DNA of 64,000 nt from Paramacrobiotus metropolitanus (GCF_019649055.1 NW_026570249.1:806001-870000), one strand, 5' to 3'. Shown: positions 34,696-48,031, counted from the stretch's first letter. Translations and numbers: made by a program. Notes: generated by a model from the sequence alone, not told the origin.

Positions 34696-37449
34696 ATGGA
34701 CCCCGAAGTTCCTACTCGTATCGCGAGCATAAACGTCGTTCCAGCATCTACTGCAAATCCTCGCGATCCCGTTGTTGTTCCCATCCAGGACCTCGTAGCT
34801 ACCAATGAAAACGAAGAAGCCGTACGAGAATTTATAGAAACCGAGAAATGTGAGCCATTTGACACTGCCGATCCTTACGCAGAGCCGGTAGATGTGGAAA
34901 ATGTGGATGCGATGTGCCGTGTTGCTGTGCATAATCTGCAACAAGTGTCTGCGGAAGAGCGTGCGGGTGTGGATGCCTCCTTCCCGGTGCAGACAGCAGT
35001 AGAAAAAATGCTCAGTGCAGACGATTCTGTATCCACATCCCCATCACCCATGCCTCGAAGATTCCTGGAAGATATGCGGGATCTGGAAGAACGAGTGATT
35101 CTCGATCGCGATGGAACGCCGTTGCCTGATATCGTTGTTTCCACCGGTAAGAGCTCGTCTCTGCGGTGTGTCAGAGATGTGTCAATGTTGGTTGGGTTGT
35201 TTTCGTAGAAAGTGCCAGAGCGACCAACAGTATCCACTTGGTGAGATGGTGGATTTATCTGGCGGAGGTTTTCGGTCGCTGGGTGAGAAAGTGCGTCAAT
35301 AATTCATATCGACTTTTAAAAACTGGGATTTGGAAATGTAATTCTTGTTGATTTTGATTTTTTATTATTTGCGACACATCAGCATGCTTAGTTTGCGGTG
35401 TATGTAGTATATTTAGATCTACAACCGGCGTCTCCACAATCTGTTTCCGTTTGAAAACTCCATGCACAGTAAATGTTCTAGAAGGGATAATGAAGTACAT
35501 TTTGAAAACTTCGAATGCACGTTTATAGAAAATCCGCATTAGGATTTAACGTTTGGCGGTATGCTTCTAGGGTGATCGGATGTGGAGTTTCACGGCGGCG
35601 CTGTTTCTGCTGGAACTGTTTCCCGGATCTCTGCTTCTTCCGGCAATCCACGGATTAGTCACAGGCTCGTGTGTTATATTATTTGGCTGGTCCATTGGAG
35701 AATGGGTAGATGCGACCTCTCGGTTAAAAGGTGCATTTTGTCATTAACAGTATTCGAGGGAAATTTTATTTGTACTGAGTAAAATACGAAGCCTTAAATA
35801 ATTGGTAAATTATAGTGTTTTCTAACCTTAACGGAAATCCCACAACCATGTACTGTAGTATTTTTTGTTTGCAAATTGTTTAACTTTTTTTTTGGATAGC
35901 TGACTGGGTATAGATGCTTTTAGTCGTTCGACTATATTCCGTTTGTAGAAAAACTTACCATTTGAATCTTTTTTAGCCATGCGAACTGCTCTGTTTATCC
36001 AGAACACATGTGTGGCTTGTGGATCGTTGATACTGACGTTTGCCTTCGTGTACCGTGCGGAGATGAACAGTGATGGGCGAATATTCTGCGTGGTTGGCTT
36101 TCTGGTATTTGCTGTGATTGCCGATTGTGCTAGTGTGGTACGTTGAAATGAATGCAAGGATTTCGTTCATGATGATCCTCTAATCGAATTCGTGATTTAT
36201 AACCTGATTCACGTTGTTATTCTGCTGTAGGGAATGAACATTATTATCGAAAAAGACTGGGTAGTGGTTATCGCAAATGGCAACAAGAAAGGCCTGGCAA
36301 GTAAAGAAATTGTGCTGATGTGTGTGTCATGAGTTGGTACTGAATTTTCGGATGAATTCATCTTCCTTTCTGAAAAATTGAATCCGCCTTTTTTTAGATT
36401 TGAATTCAGCAATTCGTCGGATTGACTTGACCTGCCAGATTCTCTCCCCCATTATTATCGCCCAAATCATGACATTTAGCGAGCATTACGTCGGCACGAT
36501 TGCCGTATCGGTTTGGAATGTGTGTTCCATGATGATCGAATACGTGATATTGATGAAAATTTACCGAAGAGTGCCTCGTCTATCGTGCAAGCCCCTACCC
36601 TCTCCAAGCGAAAAACTGATCAAGCCACTATCGCGAAAAATATTTAAATCGTGCTTTGCAATTCACGACGGATGGAAGGCGTACTTCCGTACGCGAGTGT
36701 GGCCGGCTGGAGTCGGTTTAGCGTTCCTCTACATGACGGCGTTATCCTTCGACGGAGTGACCAACACGTATATTCGGACGCAGGGCTTATCGGAATCGGT
36801 GATCTCCGTGATGATGGCATTGGGGGCCGCGGTCGGGATTGCCGGGACGTTTGCGTTTCGCACGGTGCGCGCCAAGTTCGGGCTGGAGCGAACGGGGTTG
36901 ATTGCGCTCAGTGCGCAACTGGTGTGCCTAACGTTTTGTGTTGTGTCTGTGTGGCTACCCGGAAGCCCATTTGATCCGTACTTCTGTTCGAAAAGTAACC
37001 GAACGGAAATTACTCCTAACGCTGCCGACATCGATGAGAATCAATGGATCACGAAACCAGTTGAGGAACTCCCATCGGTTGTTGTGTTCCTCTTCGGAAT
37101 GATTGCGGCACGTTTCGGGTACAAAACTCATTCAGTAAAATGCTGTTGAGCTAAAGTCTGAAAGTGTACGTTGTATTTTAGTTTGTGGATGGCTGATCTG
37201 ACGATCACGCAGCTCCTGCAGGAAAATGTTGCCGAGACCGAGCGAGGACTGATTGGCGGTGTACAGAGCTCCTTTAACCGGTTCATGGATATGCTGAAGT
37301 TTGTGTTGGTCATCGGTCTGCCGAATCCCCAGACATTTGGCTTCCTGGTTATTACTTCCTTTGCATTTGTTGCCACGGGACATGCTTTCTATGCGTGTTT
37401 TGCTGTCAGATCGGGCTGGCATGCGACGGTGACTGTGACGAGATTGTGA
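34696..37449 (+). CDS. SLC40A1: Ferroportin (SLC40 iron exporter)
   Basis: Exons 34696-35146, 35209-35282, 35571-35730, 35977-36137, 36231-36300, 36398-37118, 37182-37449 (about 634 residues). It exports ferrous iron across the plasma membrane. Family landmarks are clear: GDRMWSFTAALFLLELFPGS (TM1 with the Asp-Arg pair), SIGEWVDATSRLK, IIEKDWVVVIA, AIRRIDLTCQILSPIIIAQI, YMTALSFDGVTNTYIRTQG, FRTVRAKFGLERTG, and LTITQLLQENVAETERG with GLPNPQTFGFLVI. The acidic N-terminus of about 150 residues is longer than in vertebrates and contains no membrane segment. The start is the first in-frame ATG; the open frame extends upstream, so an earlier exon is possible. At the vertebrate hepcidin-binding position (Cys326 in human) this protein has Gly in SFDGV. 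Confidence 0.93.
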
Positions 37450-38370
37450 TTGAATTGGACGGTGAGTCTGTGCATGTGACTGGGACCTCCTGTTACTGTG
37501 ATTCTTTTGTATTTTGAAGTTATTGTTGCAATATTTCTTAGCAATGAAATCTGTTTTTCGATTGAATGACTTTGTACTTTGCAGAGTCGTTGTACGTCAT
37601 TGATTCTGTGATTTTTTTTTTCACGTAAACATAGAGCGCAGTTATTTTGGTACCAAGTTTATATCGCTGTATGCAGCTTATACTGAATTTGGCAAAGAAA
37701 GAACATGCAAGTAACTTCGTGCGGGATTATACAGTTATAATTAATTTTCGTGTGTTTAGCCCAGTCGTCCAAATATGTAAAACGTGTAAAGTTTTGCCAA
37801 ATTACTTTCCAGTGGTCTCGATCCTGGCTCTCCTCGGGAGTCTTTCCAACACCAATAAACAGAAATCTGTGTGTTGGTTGACTCGCTTACCGACTTTTCC
37901 GGAAGTATCATACACCGACATGTCTCGATAAGCTCGCGTCGGCTTATACGGCTCATGAGGTCATGTGAATTAAACGGAAATAATCTTCTATTATTTTTAA
38001 ACATCCTTGTTCTGCTCCCACCGGAAGCGACCGCTAAGAAAAGCTTAACTAGTCTGCTGATAGAGACATGTTCATGCACAATCTTTACCTTCTGCTCGAA
38101 AAACCAGCGAAAATATTAAAACTTTTATCGAACTGAAAGTTCATGCAGTAATGCTATAATCGAATTCTCTGCTATGTTTTAGCTATTTGGGAACACCAAT
38201 AAGCAGCAAATTGGGTGTGTGGGCTATTTTATTAATTCATCAAATCTGAAGTTAATGCATCGGAATTAATGTTCATATTTTCAACTAAGTCTTAGGTATA
38301 AATGCAGTGGCATGTTATCACACGTTCGTTCTATTTGACACTTCCGATGATAATATTTATTCTCCGTAAT
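37450..38370. other. Spacer between ferroportin and GPCR
   Basis: Convergent 3' flanks. A short phrase around 37849-37880 (ACACCAATAAacAG) recurs diverged at 38192-38220. No gene seen. Confidence 0.5.
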
Positions 38371-39411
38371 TTAACATGTGCAAAACAGCAGTTGGAATTT
38401 TCTCAAGAAAGCCATAATATCAGATCGTATTCCCGGCATGATACCGGCAAAAAAGACAGGATCCAACGCGGGTTGCAAAACGAACACACCTTGACAGAAC
38501 TCCAGTGTTACGGTATAGGACGATAAATCCACAAAACACCACACTGTATAGAATACCACTAACGGCGTCCAGCATAAAATAATGCTCAATGTCAGCACCG
38601 TTACCACGGTAAAGGAATTATTGCCGCTCTCACCGGGCCGGGTCAGCTTTGCCCGTTGGCCGGTTGAGGATGTCACGCGATGTCCGCTACTGCGAAGCGA
38701 CAATGCACGATTGAGAATTTTCACCCTGCGATACTCTCGCCGCATATATAACAAATACGGATACGCTCCGATGATCACCACATTGGGCAGTGCAAAGGTC
38801 ATAAACTGAGCCGTCGTATTCCACGCCGCCATTTTATCGATGTTCAGTAAACAGCCGCTGGTTTCAATGGGAAGCCGGTACCAGACCGCATCCATCACGA
38901 CACCGGGAAGGTACACAATATGCACATACATCCACACCGCCGCCACCATGCACACCGCAATCTGCACCGAATGATGTCGACGGTAAGCATGCGGAAAGGT
39001 CACCGCCCAGATACGATTGATGGTGATCAGGACGTGGGAGTACATAACAATGCCGCTGGGGATGTTGAGAGCGTATAAGTATAGTGAGCAAAGAGGGTCG
39101 CCCAGCCACCAGTACGGCGAGATAAAATTCAGGATGTCCAAGGGATTATCGAGAACGGCGAAGAAGATATTGGACACGAGGACGCTGGACAGGTAAATGT
39201 TGAAGGGGATGTTGAAGCGTTTGTTGATGATAAACAACGCCAGTATTCCGCCGTTGAGAAGGACTACGCAAGGGAAACTGATGGCCTCCAGCGCCGGTAT
39301 GAAACTCCATTGGTAGCGAAACTTTGCCGAAGTGTTGGTGGCCGTGTTGTCTGTTGCGCTACTCAGACTTTGATTCATTATAATTATAGATACTTCGGAT
39401 CTGTGAAGCAA
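38371..39411 (-). CDS. Orphan rhodopsin-class GPCR, single exon
   Basis: One uninterrupted frame of 346 residues with seven hydrophobic segments. N-terminal sequons NQS and NTS suit an extracellular end. Landmarks, numbered from the first Met: N53 in TM1 (LNGG), Cys108 after the WWLGD loop (disulfide Cys 3.25), N132-R133-I134 at the DRY position, CWTP in TM6, and LDPVFF in TM7. The TM2 Asp (2.50) is replaced by Asn81, while the NPxxY Asn is replaced by Asp317, a swapped pair. The ligand cannot be inferred. Met12 (39378) is an equally good start. A lack of introns beside intron-rich neighbours may mean retroposition, though many GPCRs are intronless. Confidence 0.85.
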   Translation of the reverse strand: MLHRSEVSIIIMNQSLSSATDNTATNTSAKFRYQWSFIPALEAISFPCVVLLNGGILALFIINKRFNIPFNIYLSSVLVSNIFFAVLDNPLDILNFISPYWWLGDPLCSLYLYALNIPSGIVMYSHVLITINRIWAVTFPHAYRRHHSVQIAVCMVAAVWMYVHIVYLPGVVMDAVWYRLPIETSGCLLNIDKMAAWNTTAQFMTFALPNVVIIGAYPYLLYMRREYRRVKILNRALSLRSSGHRVTSSTGQRAKLTRPGESGNNSFTVVTVLTLSIILCWTPLVVFYTVWCFVDLSSYTVTLEFCQGVFVLQPALDPVFFAGIMPGIRSDIMAFLRKFQLLFCTC

Positions 39412-40552
39412 AGTTTGATTTTAAAGGCAATGAGGTAACAGCTTTATATAAACTCCTGCAACAAACACCATATTATCCTGTAACATAAATCCGATCGCGT
39501 CTTTGAAAATATATTATTCAGACTTTCGCTGAACAGGACATAATTAAACATAACATTTGACGAACGAATCATATCCCGCCATTTTCAAGATGTACCGTGG
39601 AAGTTGTCATCAGATTTTTATTAATATCTTGAACGATAATTGGTAACTAAAGATGAGGTATCCGGTTATATACATCCTCTAAATTAGAGCAAAAAATACT
39701 TTTCCCATTAACGCCAGGATCGCTATGGATGATTCAAATAAATACACAGGCCGATGTATAATCATTAGTCCACATTTCCTGTACAGTACAGTAGCTATTT
39801 CTGTGCGATCCTTATAACTGGATTTATTCGCCACGTCGAATCCAGAAATTGTGAGCTGTCTTTTAGTGTCAACAAGCAAACGATACAGCACTCTAGATTA
39901 TACATATAATGGGATTGATCAGAACTGTAAAATAACAGTCCGCAGACGCCAACACCTTTTCTACCAGAACTCATAGATTCTGTGTAAATCAAAGCAGTAG
40001 CGACATACGTCAATCTGAATGCCATTCGCCTACGCCTGCTGGAGCGGGTCTATTCATGACCCTAGCGACTAACGCGGCGATCCGCAGGTCGTCTAGGAAT
40101 TTCCATTCAGGTCGGGATGTTATGGTCTTGAATGTTTCGTTAACTATACGCGTTAATACAGCTTTGGTCGTTTCGTTAATCCATCTGGAAAGTGCTGACA
40201 GAATGCCGACAAACCGCAAGTAAATGTGCTAAACCATCAGGTTACCTTCGAATTTGCATTTCCGGTAACATTTTCCCAGGCTTTCTTATAATTTTAGTAA
40301 ACGGTACAGCACCGCACGGCAAAGCAGGAAAATAAGACAGAAGTTTTTCATCTTACCGTCCCACGGCGTTCCCGAAAAATTATTCAACACAATTAATTAC
40401 TGTCGTAAAGATAGCACTTAAGAGTACTAAAAGAAGTATATATAGTTCAGCAAACAAGTCATTTTTATGAAGAGCTGCATAGGTTAAACGAAAAACAAAA
40501 TCTCCGCGAAAAACCATTTCTTTCTCTATTCTAGGGCATTGAATCCAAATCC
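39412..40552. other. Spacer between GPCR and gustatory-type gene
   Basis: Upstream flank of the GPCR and 3' flank of the gustatory-type gene. Only short frames; no gene seen. Confidence 0.5.
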
Positions 40553-42620
40553 TCATTGTTGCAGAAATTCTCTCATTAGTATCCCAGCGGAAGCCAGCAG
40601 CGTGCAGGTCTGCAATGCGTCAGACAACTGATGTAGTTAACGTTGATTATTACTTAGTAGTTGACGGCATGATCCACAATGTGCATATTGATGTTAGTAA
40701 TTATGTTTCTACGGAATGTGTAATTTTATGCGGTTGACATTTTGCTAAATTAAAACGGCTGCCTTTGTCTTGCGGTACTAATTATTACTAGCTGTGCGAA
40801 TAGCAGTTTACACACATAGAGTAGATGTAATTACAGCACTGGTGCTGGTACCGGTAATTATGTTTCTGTATATTGTAATTTTTATGCGGTTGGAGGTTTA
40901 TTAATTGATACGGCAGCCGGTGTCAAGTGAGTCAACGTACCCCCACCAACAATTCTCGTTTAATCGGCATCATTTCAGTTCCTTCCAGTTGAATGGCTTG
41001 GTTCGATACCATCGTAACCAGCGATGCCAAGGTGAGTTGCAATGCAGTCTGTTGCAACTTCAGAAAAAATTGGTAGCACCATTGATCATCGTTTACCGAT
41101 GAAAGCTCTTTTTAATAATTATTACACTAGTATTAAACCATTAAGGGCAGAATTCACAGATTCAAACTAGCTAGGAAGTATGACTGAAGTGCACCGAAAT
41201 AAAACAACTACGAAGAAGAATCATATGATTTATGCACCTAGTGTAGCATTGACGTTTGGCATTAGTGTATAACATGTGGTATTCTGTAGTCTGTACACAA
41301 AAGCTTTTGGTCGTGCGCGGACCAACGAATATTCCATAATCTAAAATGGAAAGCAGTATTGTAATCTAGGAGACTTACCGTGGGTGACGGAGACGAACTG
41401 ATTAGTGTTTGCATCGCCGCATCGGACAGGCAATGTAATGACAGACTAATTTCACGGCTCTGAATTTAAACAACACTGTATTCGAGTTAAAAGTATAGCT
41501 AGAAACGTCGGAGCGCTATTATTTTTAGTATACCAATTACCAAATAACTCATACTGTGTTTTAAGTTTTAGATGATTATAACGGTTTAGAATCTTACCGT
41601 TTCGTAAACTGTCGTAAGAGGCGCCAGGAATCCGATAATCCACACACCGCCGACCAGAGCGATATTCCCATAATTCATAGCATACATTAGCGGATGCTTA
41701 ATGCTGTTGTCAACGATGCCCGCCACGTACCCCGCTGTGCATAGCATATCCAACGCGTACGCAAAGCCGAGCATTCTACCGTAATAATCATTCAAACTCT
41801 CGCAGAAAACAACCATGTCCAGGTAGCGTCTCCGCAACTGCTCGACTTTTTTAGCGAACAACAGAATTTCTTTTTGATCTACTTTCTGATCCACTAAGGG
41901 AAGTTTCTTTATATACTGCATTTCGTACCATAGTGAATCGTGAAAGTTGCGAATGCATTTTCGCAGCAATAAAGCGTAAATGATTACTGTTACGTAAGCG
42001 AACTGGGATAGCAGTAAAGGCACTGCGACACAAACACCAAATAACGCAACACTAGCCGGAGAGGGGACCTTAATCGGCAGGGGACTGAAGCCTTCCAGGG
42101 ACACGTTTCTCACGTCATAATATCCCGGCATTATAGCCTCAAAACTGACAAACGATAGAGATAAAGAAACAATGCAGGTCACTACTGCCACTACAAATAA
42201 ACATTTCGTAATAATTGTTAAGCGTCGCAAATACTGCGTCTTTCCGTCAGAAACCAAAGTAGCGAAAAGGTCATCGGCTTTTTGTTTGATGGTACACCAT
42301 AGGGCGCGCTTATGCCAGATCGCAGATAATGTTAAGATGGCTCTCCAGTTTACCGAAACAGTTGGAAGGGTCATCAGGCCCACAACGATGGGGCTTTTTG
42401 AGCTCTTGAGATCTCCCATGGAGGACGTGGAATCAAAGAACGGCCAAAGTGTGCTGGCAATGTTGACACAACCACAAAACAGTGTTCCAGCCAACAACAC
42501 CCAGATCATCAACTTTCGCACAGTGCTACAGTGGCGCACGGGTGGTACGATTCCGAAAAACCGTAAACAGGATTCAGGAAGAGAAATTGTGGAGCAGAAC
42601 GTGAGTAACTTGTTCTCCAT
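40553..42620 (-). CDS. Gustatory-receptor-like seven-helix protein
   Basis: Exons 42620-41598, 41459-41379, 41048-40941, 40609-40553, all phase 0, 422 residues. It has several strongly hydrophobic helices, an intracellular-type loop with LRRRYLDMVVFCESLNDYYGRMLGFAYA, and a C-terminal layout typical of invertebrate gustatory receptors: a helix ending TTVYET|SREISLSLH, a linker, the acceptor exon with TALQLTLASLVTMVSNQ, then a short last exon with the final helix (TCTLLASAGILMREFLQQ). A clear TYhhhhhQF motif, usual for insect members, is degenerate here. Such proteins form ligand-gated cation channels in sensory membranes. Three short C-terminal exons in phase 0 are also usual for the family. 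The closest relative is the next gene, 45 kb side, on the same strand. Confidence 0.75.
40697..40892. repeat. Imperfect ~40-bp direct repeat
   Basis: 40697-40736 and 40854-40892 share GTAATTATGTTTCT, TGTAATTTTATGCGGTTG-like sequence. The repeat lies in the last intron of the gustatory-type gene and probably marks a small local duplication. Confidence 0.55.
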
Positions 42621-44962
42621 TATTTATACTGCGTGCAACGGAATAACAAATTAAAACATCCAATGGATTTTCAATATTAATTTACAGATATTATTTGGAT
42701 ACTAAAAAGACTGGATACTCGAGAGACTGGACACTATAGATTTACAAACTTGCGATCATGATCTTGGTTTGGTTAAAGATTTTCGATTTGCATACACTAT
42801 TGTACTACTGTATCAGGTTGTACGAAAGCTGAGAAGTACTGCAACAATATCTGACCAAGCTCAATAATAACCGAAGCAAATTTTGCTGTGCAGAGTATCA
42901 TGGGGATTCACATTAAACAACTTACAATAACTGCAGCGCACAGAGGTCAACAAAAACTTACGTATACAGGTATAATCAACTGGATCTGGTATGTATAGAG
43001 AAAACAGCGGGCAAATTAATTTGTATTAGTGGATCATGCGGTAAACAGATCGTCTCTGCAATCTTCTTATAATAAGGAGTTTACCTTATACGAAATTCCT
43101 ATAGTACGAATATAGATAAAAAAACAGCAGCTTCGTTTCGAAACGAGAAGCCTTATATGAGTAATTTATGTAAACCAACAATTTCGTGTTCTCCATCTCC
43201 CAACAAGGAAGGCTATGAAACTCACCGTTAAATTCAATATGCATAAGCACAAATACTGTAAATAGCATTACCAATTTTATTTATCCAGTTTTGTTTTGGC
43301 CTTTCATTGTGGTAAACTGGAATGTGAGTTTGTAAATTCATGAATGGTCTAAGGGGTATGTAGTTATCTTTACTGAACTGCTGACTGGAAAACAAACGAA
43401 CAGCCAATTACCGTATGCGCTAACGTGACAAAAATTAAACCGTCAAGGAGTCAGTGGCGCTGAGATGGAGCGATCCATGTACAATTTCTCCTCATAATTT
43501 TGAGTGACTCTTGAAGGTGAACGTTAGATGAGTATTGTTCCGAGCGCTCAATCAGGAAACACAAGAAGCCGATGAACCCCATAATGATCTGGAAATGCAG
43601 TTTTAATGGCAAATAGTGACGGCAAGGTGTATGGTTACCCCTTATACACGGCTTGGAAAAAAACCGGTGGTTAATCGTTTAATCGGTTAATTGAGCAGTT
43701 TATTTAATCTAAAATCCTAACGATGTGCTTAATTAAGGTGAATGTTTTGACGTACGAAGGGTCCACAAATACAGATCTAGTACAAATACAGATCTAGTAC
43801 CGAGCAGATCTGTTTTTATGGCTAGCCATATATGGCACAAAATTATGCTAGAAGTATCCCAAACGTAAAGAACCACAAATGCCACTGCTTTGCTACAGCA
43901 CGTGCGGATAAGCACTTTAGCTGTTAAGGTAACGGGAGACGTATGTGTATATTTCGTACAAACAAATACACAAATCCTTGCTCAGTTCCGATTAAACACT
44001 GCAGAGTGTGCGGAAGCACAAAATTAATGTGCGAATATTTACTTCTTATTTACAGAATTTGCCCTTACAGTAATTCCAGTTGAGGAGAAAATGTGCACAA
44101 CTCCCATGGCAGTGAGCGAATATGATCGATGTGCAGTCACATGAAGAATCGCCAAAAGCTTTTCACATTCCCCGGAGGACGTAGCCTTGAAAACACATTC
44201 GTGACAATTCCCCCGTAGAGGAATTGAATACGTAGGCGGTGGTTATATCATTAATACATAATACAAATATGCAGTGAAAAATTTGAAAAAAAGTTAAATT
44301 TTACCGTCTCACCGAATTTCTTTTGCACGACTGCAGTGTTTGCGAAGGAAACCTTCACGGATTGAAAAACTGCACCCATACCAGCGGACCATCGCTTCCG
44401 GTGTTCCCTTTCATTATGGCTACACCGGTGATTTGGGACCTTGGGTGCAGCTTTCTGATCTATGTATTTAGGATTCCTTTGTAAAACACTGCAGTCGTGC
44501 AAAAGAAATTCGGTGTGGATACTGGATACTGATAGTGAAAATACGCGTTTCACTGATGCCAATTAAATCGGAACCATGTGTTCATCTGCGTACGAGTTGT
44601 CTAGTTCTAACGTAGATTTTCTAGAATTTTGGAATGCCTGAACTATTCTGATGTGCAGCAATACGTTATTTTGACATGCATTGTTCATCTTGGACACAAC
44701 ATTCTTGTCCTGGGAAACGAGCAATTAAGTGTTCCAGTTCAATAAATTTTTTCTGAGCGCAGATAGTATGGAGAGTAAGGTGAGTCATCCACTGATACTG
44801 TCGTAGGACAATAGGAATGCAAGGCTGCTGCCCAACGATTGTATGATTGCTTTTTGAATACCGACCGTCTAGCTTTGCGATACATGTACAGCATCCGTTC
44901 GCTGTTCGAACGGGAATCCGACAGAGAATCGGCAACTGAACAGACAGGATTGAGGCTAACCT
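42621..44962. other. Spacer between the two gustatory-type genes
   Basis: 2.3 kb with no supported gene. It contains a perfect 17-base tandem duplication at 43765-43798 (ACAAATACAGATCTAGT twice). Confidence 0.5.
43765..43798. repeat. 17-bp tandem duplication
   Basis: ACAAATACAGATCTAGT occurs twice head to tail without mismatch, followed by a further CAGATCT. Confidence 0.9.
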
Positions 44963-46527
44963 TTAGTGTCCTTTACTTTCCATCTTTTCCCCGTTAGAGG
45001 ATAGACAGACGCAAAAGCTCAGAACAGACAGAATCATCCTGACCTTTCAGTAACCTTTCAGTTACACGTTGGATCCTATACTAATATAATATATAGACAG
45101 ACTTCGTCTGCCATATGTTATATTAGGCTTGCCCGTTTCAACCGTGCAGCGCCTACGTAAAATATTCATCCTCTTTATCAAAAGTGCTGTTACTATTACT
45201 ATCCACACATGTGCCAGGCTAGTGGTCACTCAGTTACTTTTGCACAGCATAATGCGCTTCAGAAATTAGCTGTGATGATACCACAATCAAATTATTTTGA
45301 GACCGAATGCATAAAATAGTGAATTCCTTACTGTCGAAGCGTTTCCGCGGTACTTTTGTCGATTACGGACAAAGTCACTCCAAACCGTTTTGGAAATAAC
45401 CGCCTAAAGCACAGGAACAGCAGATTTGAATGAATCGGATTTTTGGTAAATGTGCATTCTTGTACCGAGCTGTGGACTAACGCTGCTTGGGAAATGACAA
45501 CGATCAGCGCGATAATGGGACCTGTGACACTGGCAACGAATAGGCTCACATCGACGACATTGACCAGATTGGCCGAGACAAAACCGTTGGCGATGACAGA
45601 TGCCAAAATAACCACATTGCCACACAACATTACAGCCAATAAGTTCGATAATGATTTGTCCATATCCTCCAACAGAGACGAGAGTTTCTCATTCTGTATT
45701 ACTAAATTGCGCAGTATTTCGTCGAATGACCGAGTAAACCGGCATTTGGACGATAAAAAGGACATTTCTTTCTGTATATTTGAACAGAACACTGACCAGT
45801 ACTCACTAATTAAAGTGCAGTAATGCACAATCGAACAGTACAACGGCAGCATGGCGGCTTCGCTTACAATCATAGAAAACTGTACCCATGCTGAAATTTG
45901 ACCCATGCCCAGTGTAAAAACGAAATACGTGGTCTTCTCCCAATAACTCTCGGTAGCGTCAAGAGCGCTGTAAAGGTAGTAAGCAAAGCGAAAAACAATC
46001 ATGCACATGATGTATAAAATTCCAAAGAATGCCAGGCGATTTCTCCAGGTAAACGTTCCAGATCCAAACGGAAAGTCTTTAAGAAAGAGTGAGCATTTCC
46101 TCATAAACTGGCTTATCTTTCTTGATTTTGTAATGATTGTGACTTGTGCCAAAATCGTCAAGAGCCCCGTAAATTGACTGCGCAAGAAAGCTAATTTGGT
46201 TATGATCGGACTTTGACGGCCCTCTCGTACATCCGCTAATCCGACGCCGGCGAGAGATTCGCTGTGCATTAGCCAATCAGTGAAATCGATGAAGAACAAG
46301 AAGCTTAAATAGCTGAGTAGAGTGTACCGCAAACAGTACAACAAAATTTGTTTGACGTTTTTGACGCACCAGCGGCGATTGTTAGACAAACGGTTGGGTA
46401 CACCTCCAGTAATAATGTGAAAATATGGGCTTAGTGGGAAATCATGCAGATCTGGCTGCAAAAGGTCAACCTTGAATATTTTCCAAAGGTAGCAGACAAT
46501 ATGAACGAATTTCCGCAATCGATTCAT
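44963..46527 (-). CDS. Gustatory-receptor-like seven-helix protein
   Basis: Exon 1 46527-45332 carries 398 codons plus two bases; exon 2, 45038-44963, is the best phase-matching continuation (QMILSVLSFCVCLSS then stop), giving 423 residues against 422 in the neighbouring gene. Multiple hydrophobic helices include YTLLSYLSFLFFIDF, FFGILYIMCMIVFRFAYYL, LLAVMLCGNVVILASVIANG and TGPIIALIVVISQAALVHSS. The order of helices and loops and the short C-terminal exon follow the gustatory receptor family, but sequence identity to known members is low by eye. Exon 2 is inferred from phase and from the expected final helix, and is less certain than exon 1. Confidence 0.68.
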
Positions 46528-48031
46528 CCAGACTTATCTACTGATTATAATTTATAAACACTAGTGATGCAATATTTTCTCTAAACGATGACTGCAAAAC
46601 TGCAAGGTGGAATTTTTAACGACGTTCGACTAACCAGCCAGCGGCACTAGTGCTGTACCTGCGTGTGAACCGTAGTGTCTCTGTTAATTCCTCAGCCATC
46701 ATACTTGAGGCAAGAGCTCTCGAAGTCATGGAGCTCGCTGTACAAGGTCATGCGATTGAGTAATCAATCTTTACTTTTAGGTAATTTTTGTACAAGCAGC
46801 AGTTCTGAAGTTTAGATTAGCTGGAAACGGAATTGTTTGCAGAACGCTGAAAGGTAGACAAAAAGGAGTAGAAAAGAAAAAAGAGGAGAAAAATAGTACA
46901 CATACTTAAGGCTGACATATTTTTTACAAAATTTATCAAACTTTCTGCAACCTAAGAAGTAGTGCCTAGGACAAGGACGGCACGCTTTAAATGCAAGAGC
47001 GGAAAACAAGCATTAAATGGCGTCACTAGTACTGTGTTAATTATATGGATTATATCGCTTAGAGTAAGTATACCACGCGATTTAGGCTGTCCTGTACTGT
47101 GCAGAAAGTATGTACCGTCTATACTTATGCACAGGTGTAGGTGAAACGATACGGGAAATGCAACTGCGTGCGGCAATCATGGGCATTAGTAATTCACCTT
47201 GATGTAAATGTCGTAATGACTCGCCAGTACGTTATCTCTTTAACTGTGCCATTAACGTAAAATGGGCTATACGATCAATCCTTTTGGAATTGAATCATTT
47301 GTTTTTATTTTGTACTTACTTCCTCGTTGTAATAGTCACAATAGGCGTATCACGGCATTTTGCCGATAACCATTTATTACCATTGTAAGTGCGATAAGCA
47401 CAGCACCATTGTTACGCATTCTCCGAGATTATTTCCAATGGTTTCATGCGCATGTGATTTGCACAAACTGGTACAACTAGCACACAGATGACAGGTACGG
47501 TACGATACATACAATACTCGTGCTCTCCAGCACGATGTGCACAAGTGGTAGCGAGTCTAAAGTGGCAGAAACTCTTGAAAATTTTGGATAAGCTCTTGTG
47601 TGCCGACTGCTTTTCACCATCGTTGACAGACACTGAAGGATTTGTACCCGCCACACATTTCCTGTTGCTCGACAATGGTGAGTTAGAACTACTATAGAAG
47701 GCACGTTAGTGTTGTACAGAATTATTTGTATATAGTAGAAGATCCAGCGATATGATGGACAAGTTCAAACAATAAAATAACATTCTACAGTATCAGTACA
47801 GTTTAAATGGTTAACTGCTTTATAGCAAAACTTAGCTTAAATCGAAATAATTTTATGCTTATTTTTGTCGGAAAGAAATAACTGTTAAAACTTTTACCAA
47901 GTCAGGAGCGATGGAAAAGCGTTAGCGTTAGAAATACTTTCGTTTAATAAGTAGCTTTCGTTTAATAAGTAGCTGTAATAATTGCATGCTAACTGCTAAT
48001 GACTTGTTTTGGACGAGTGCGGTGTCTTTGT
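46528..48031. other. Intergenic stretch upstream of SLC6
   Basis: No supported gene. A perfect 18-base tandem duplication lies at 47937-47972 (CTTTCGTTTAATAAGTAG twice). Confidence 0.5.
47937..47972. repeat. 18-bp tandem duplication
   Basis: CTTTCGTTTAATAAGTAG repeated head to tail without mismatch, about 100 bases before a TATA-like sequence. Confidence 0.9.

Noticed and set aside
34630-35237. Minus-strand frames opposite the ferroportin N-terminal exon
   Set aside because: Antisense shadows; the plus frame joins in phase to clear ferroportin exons.
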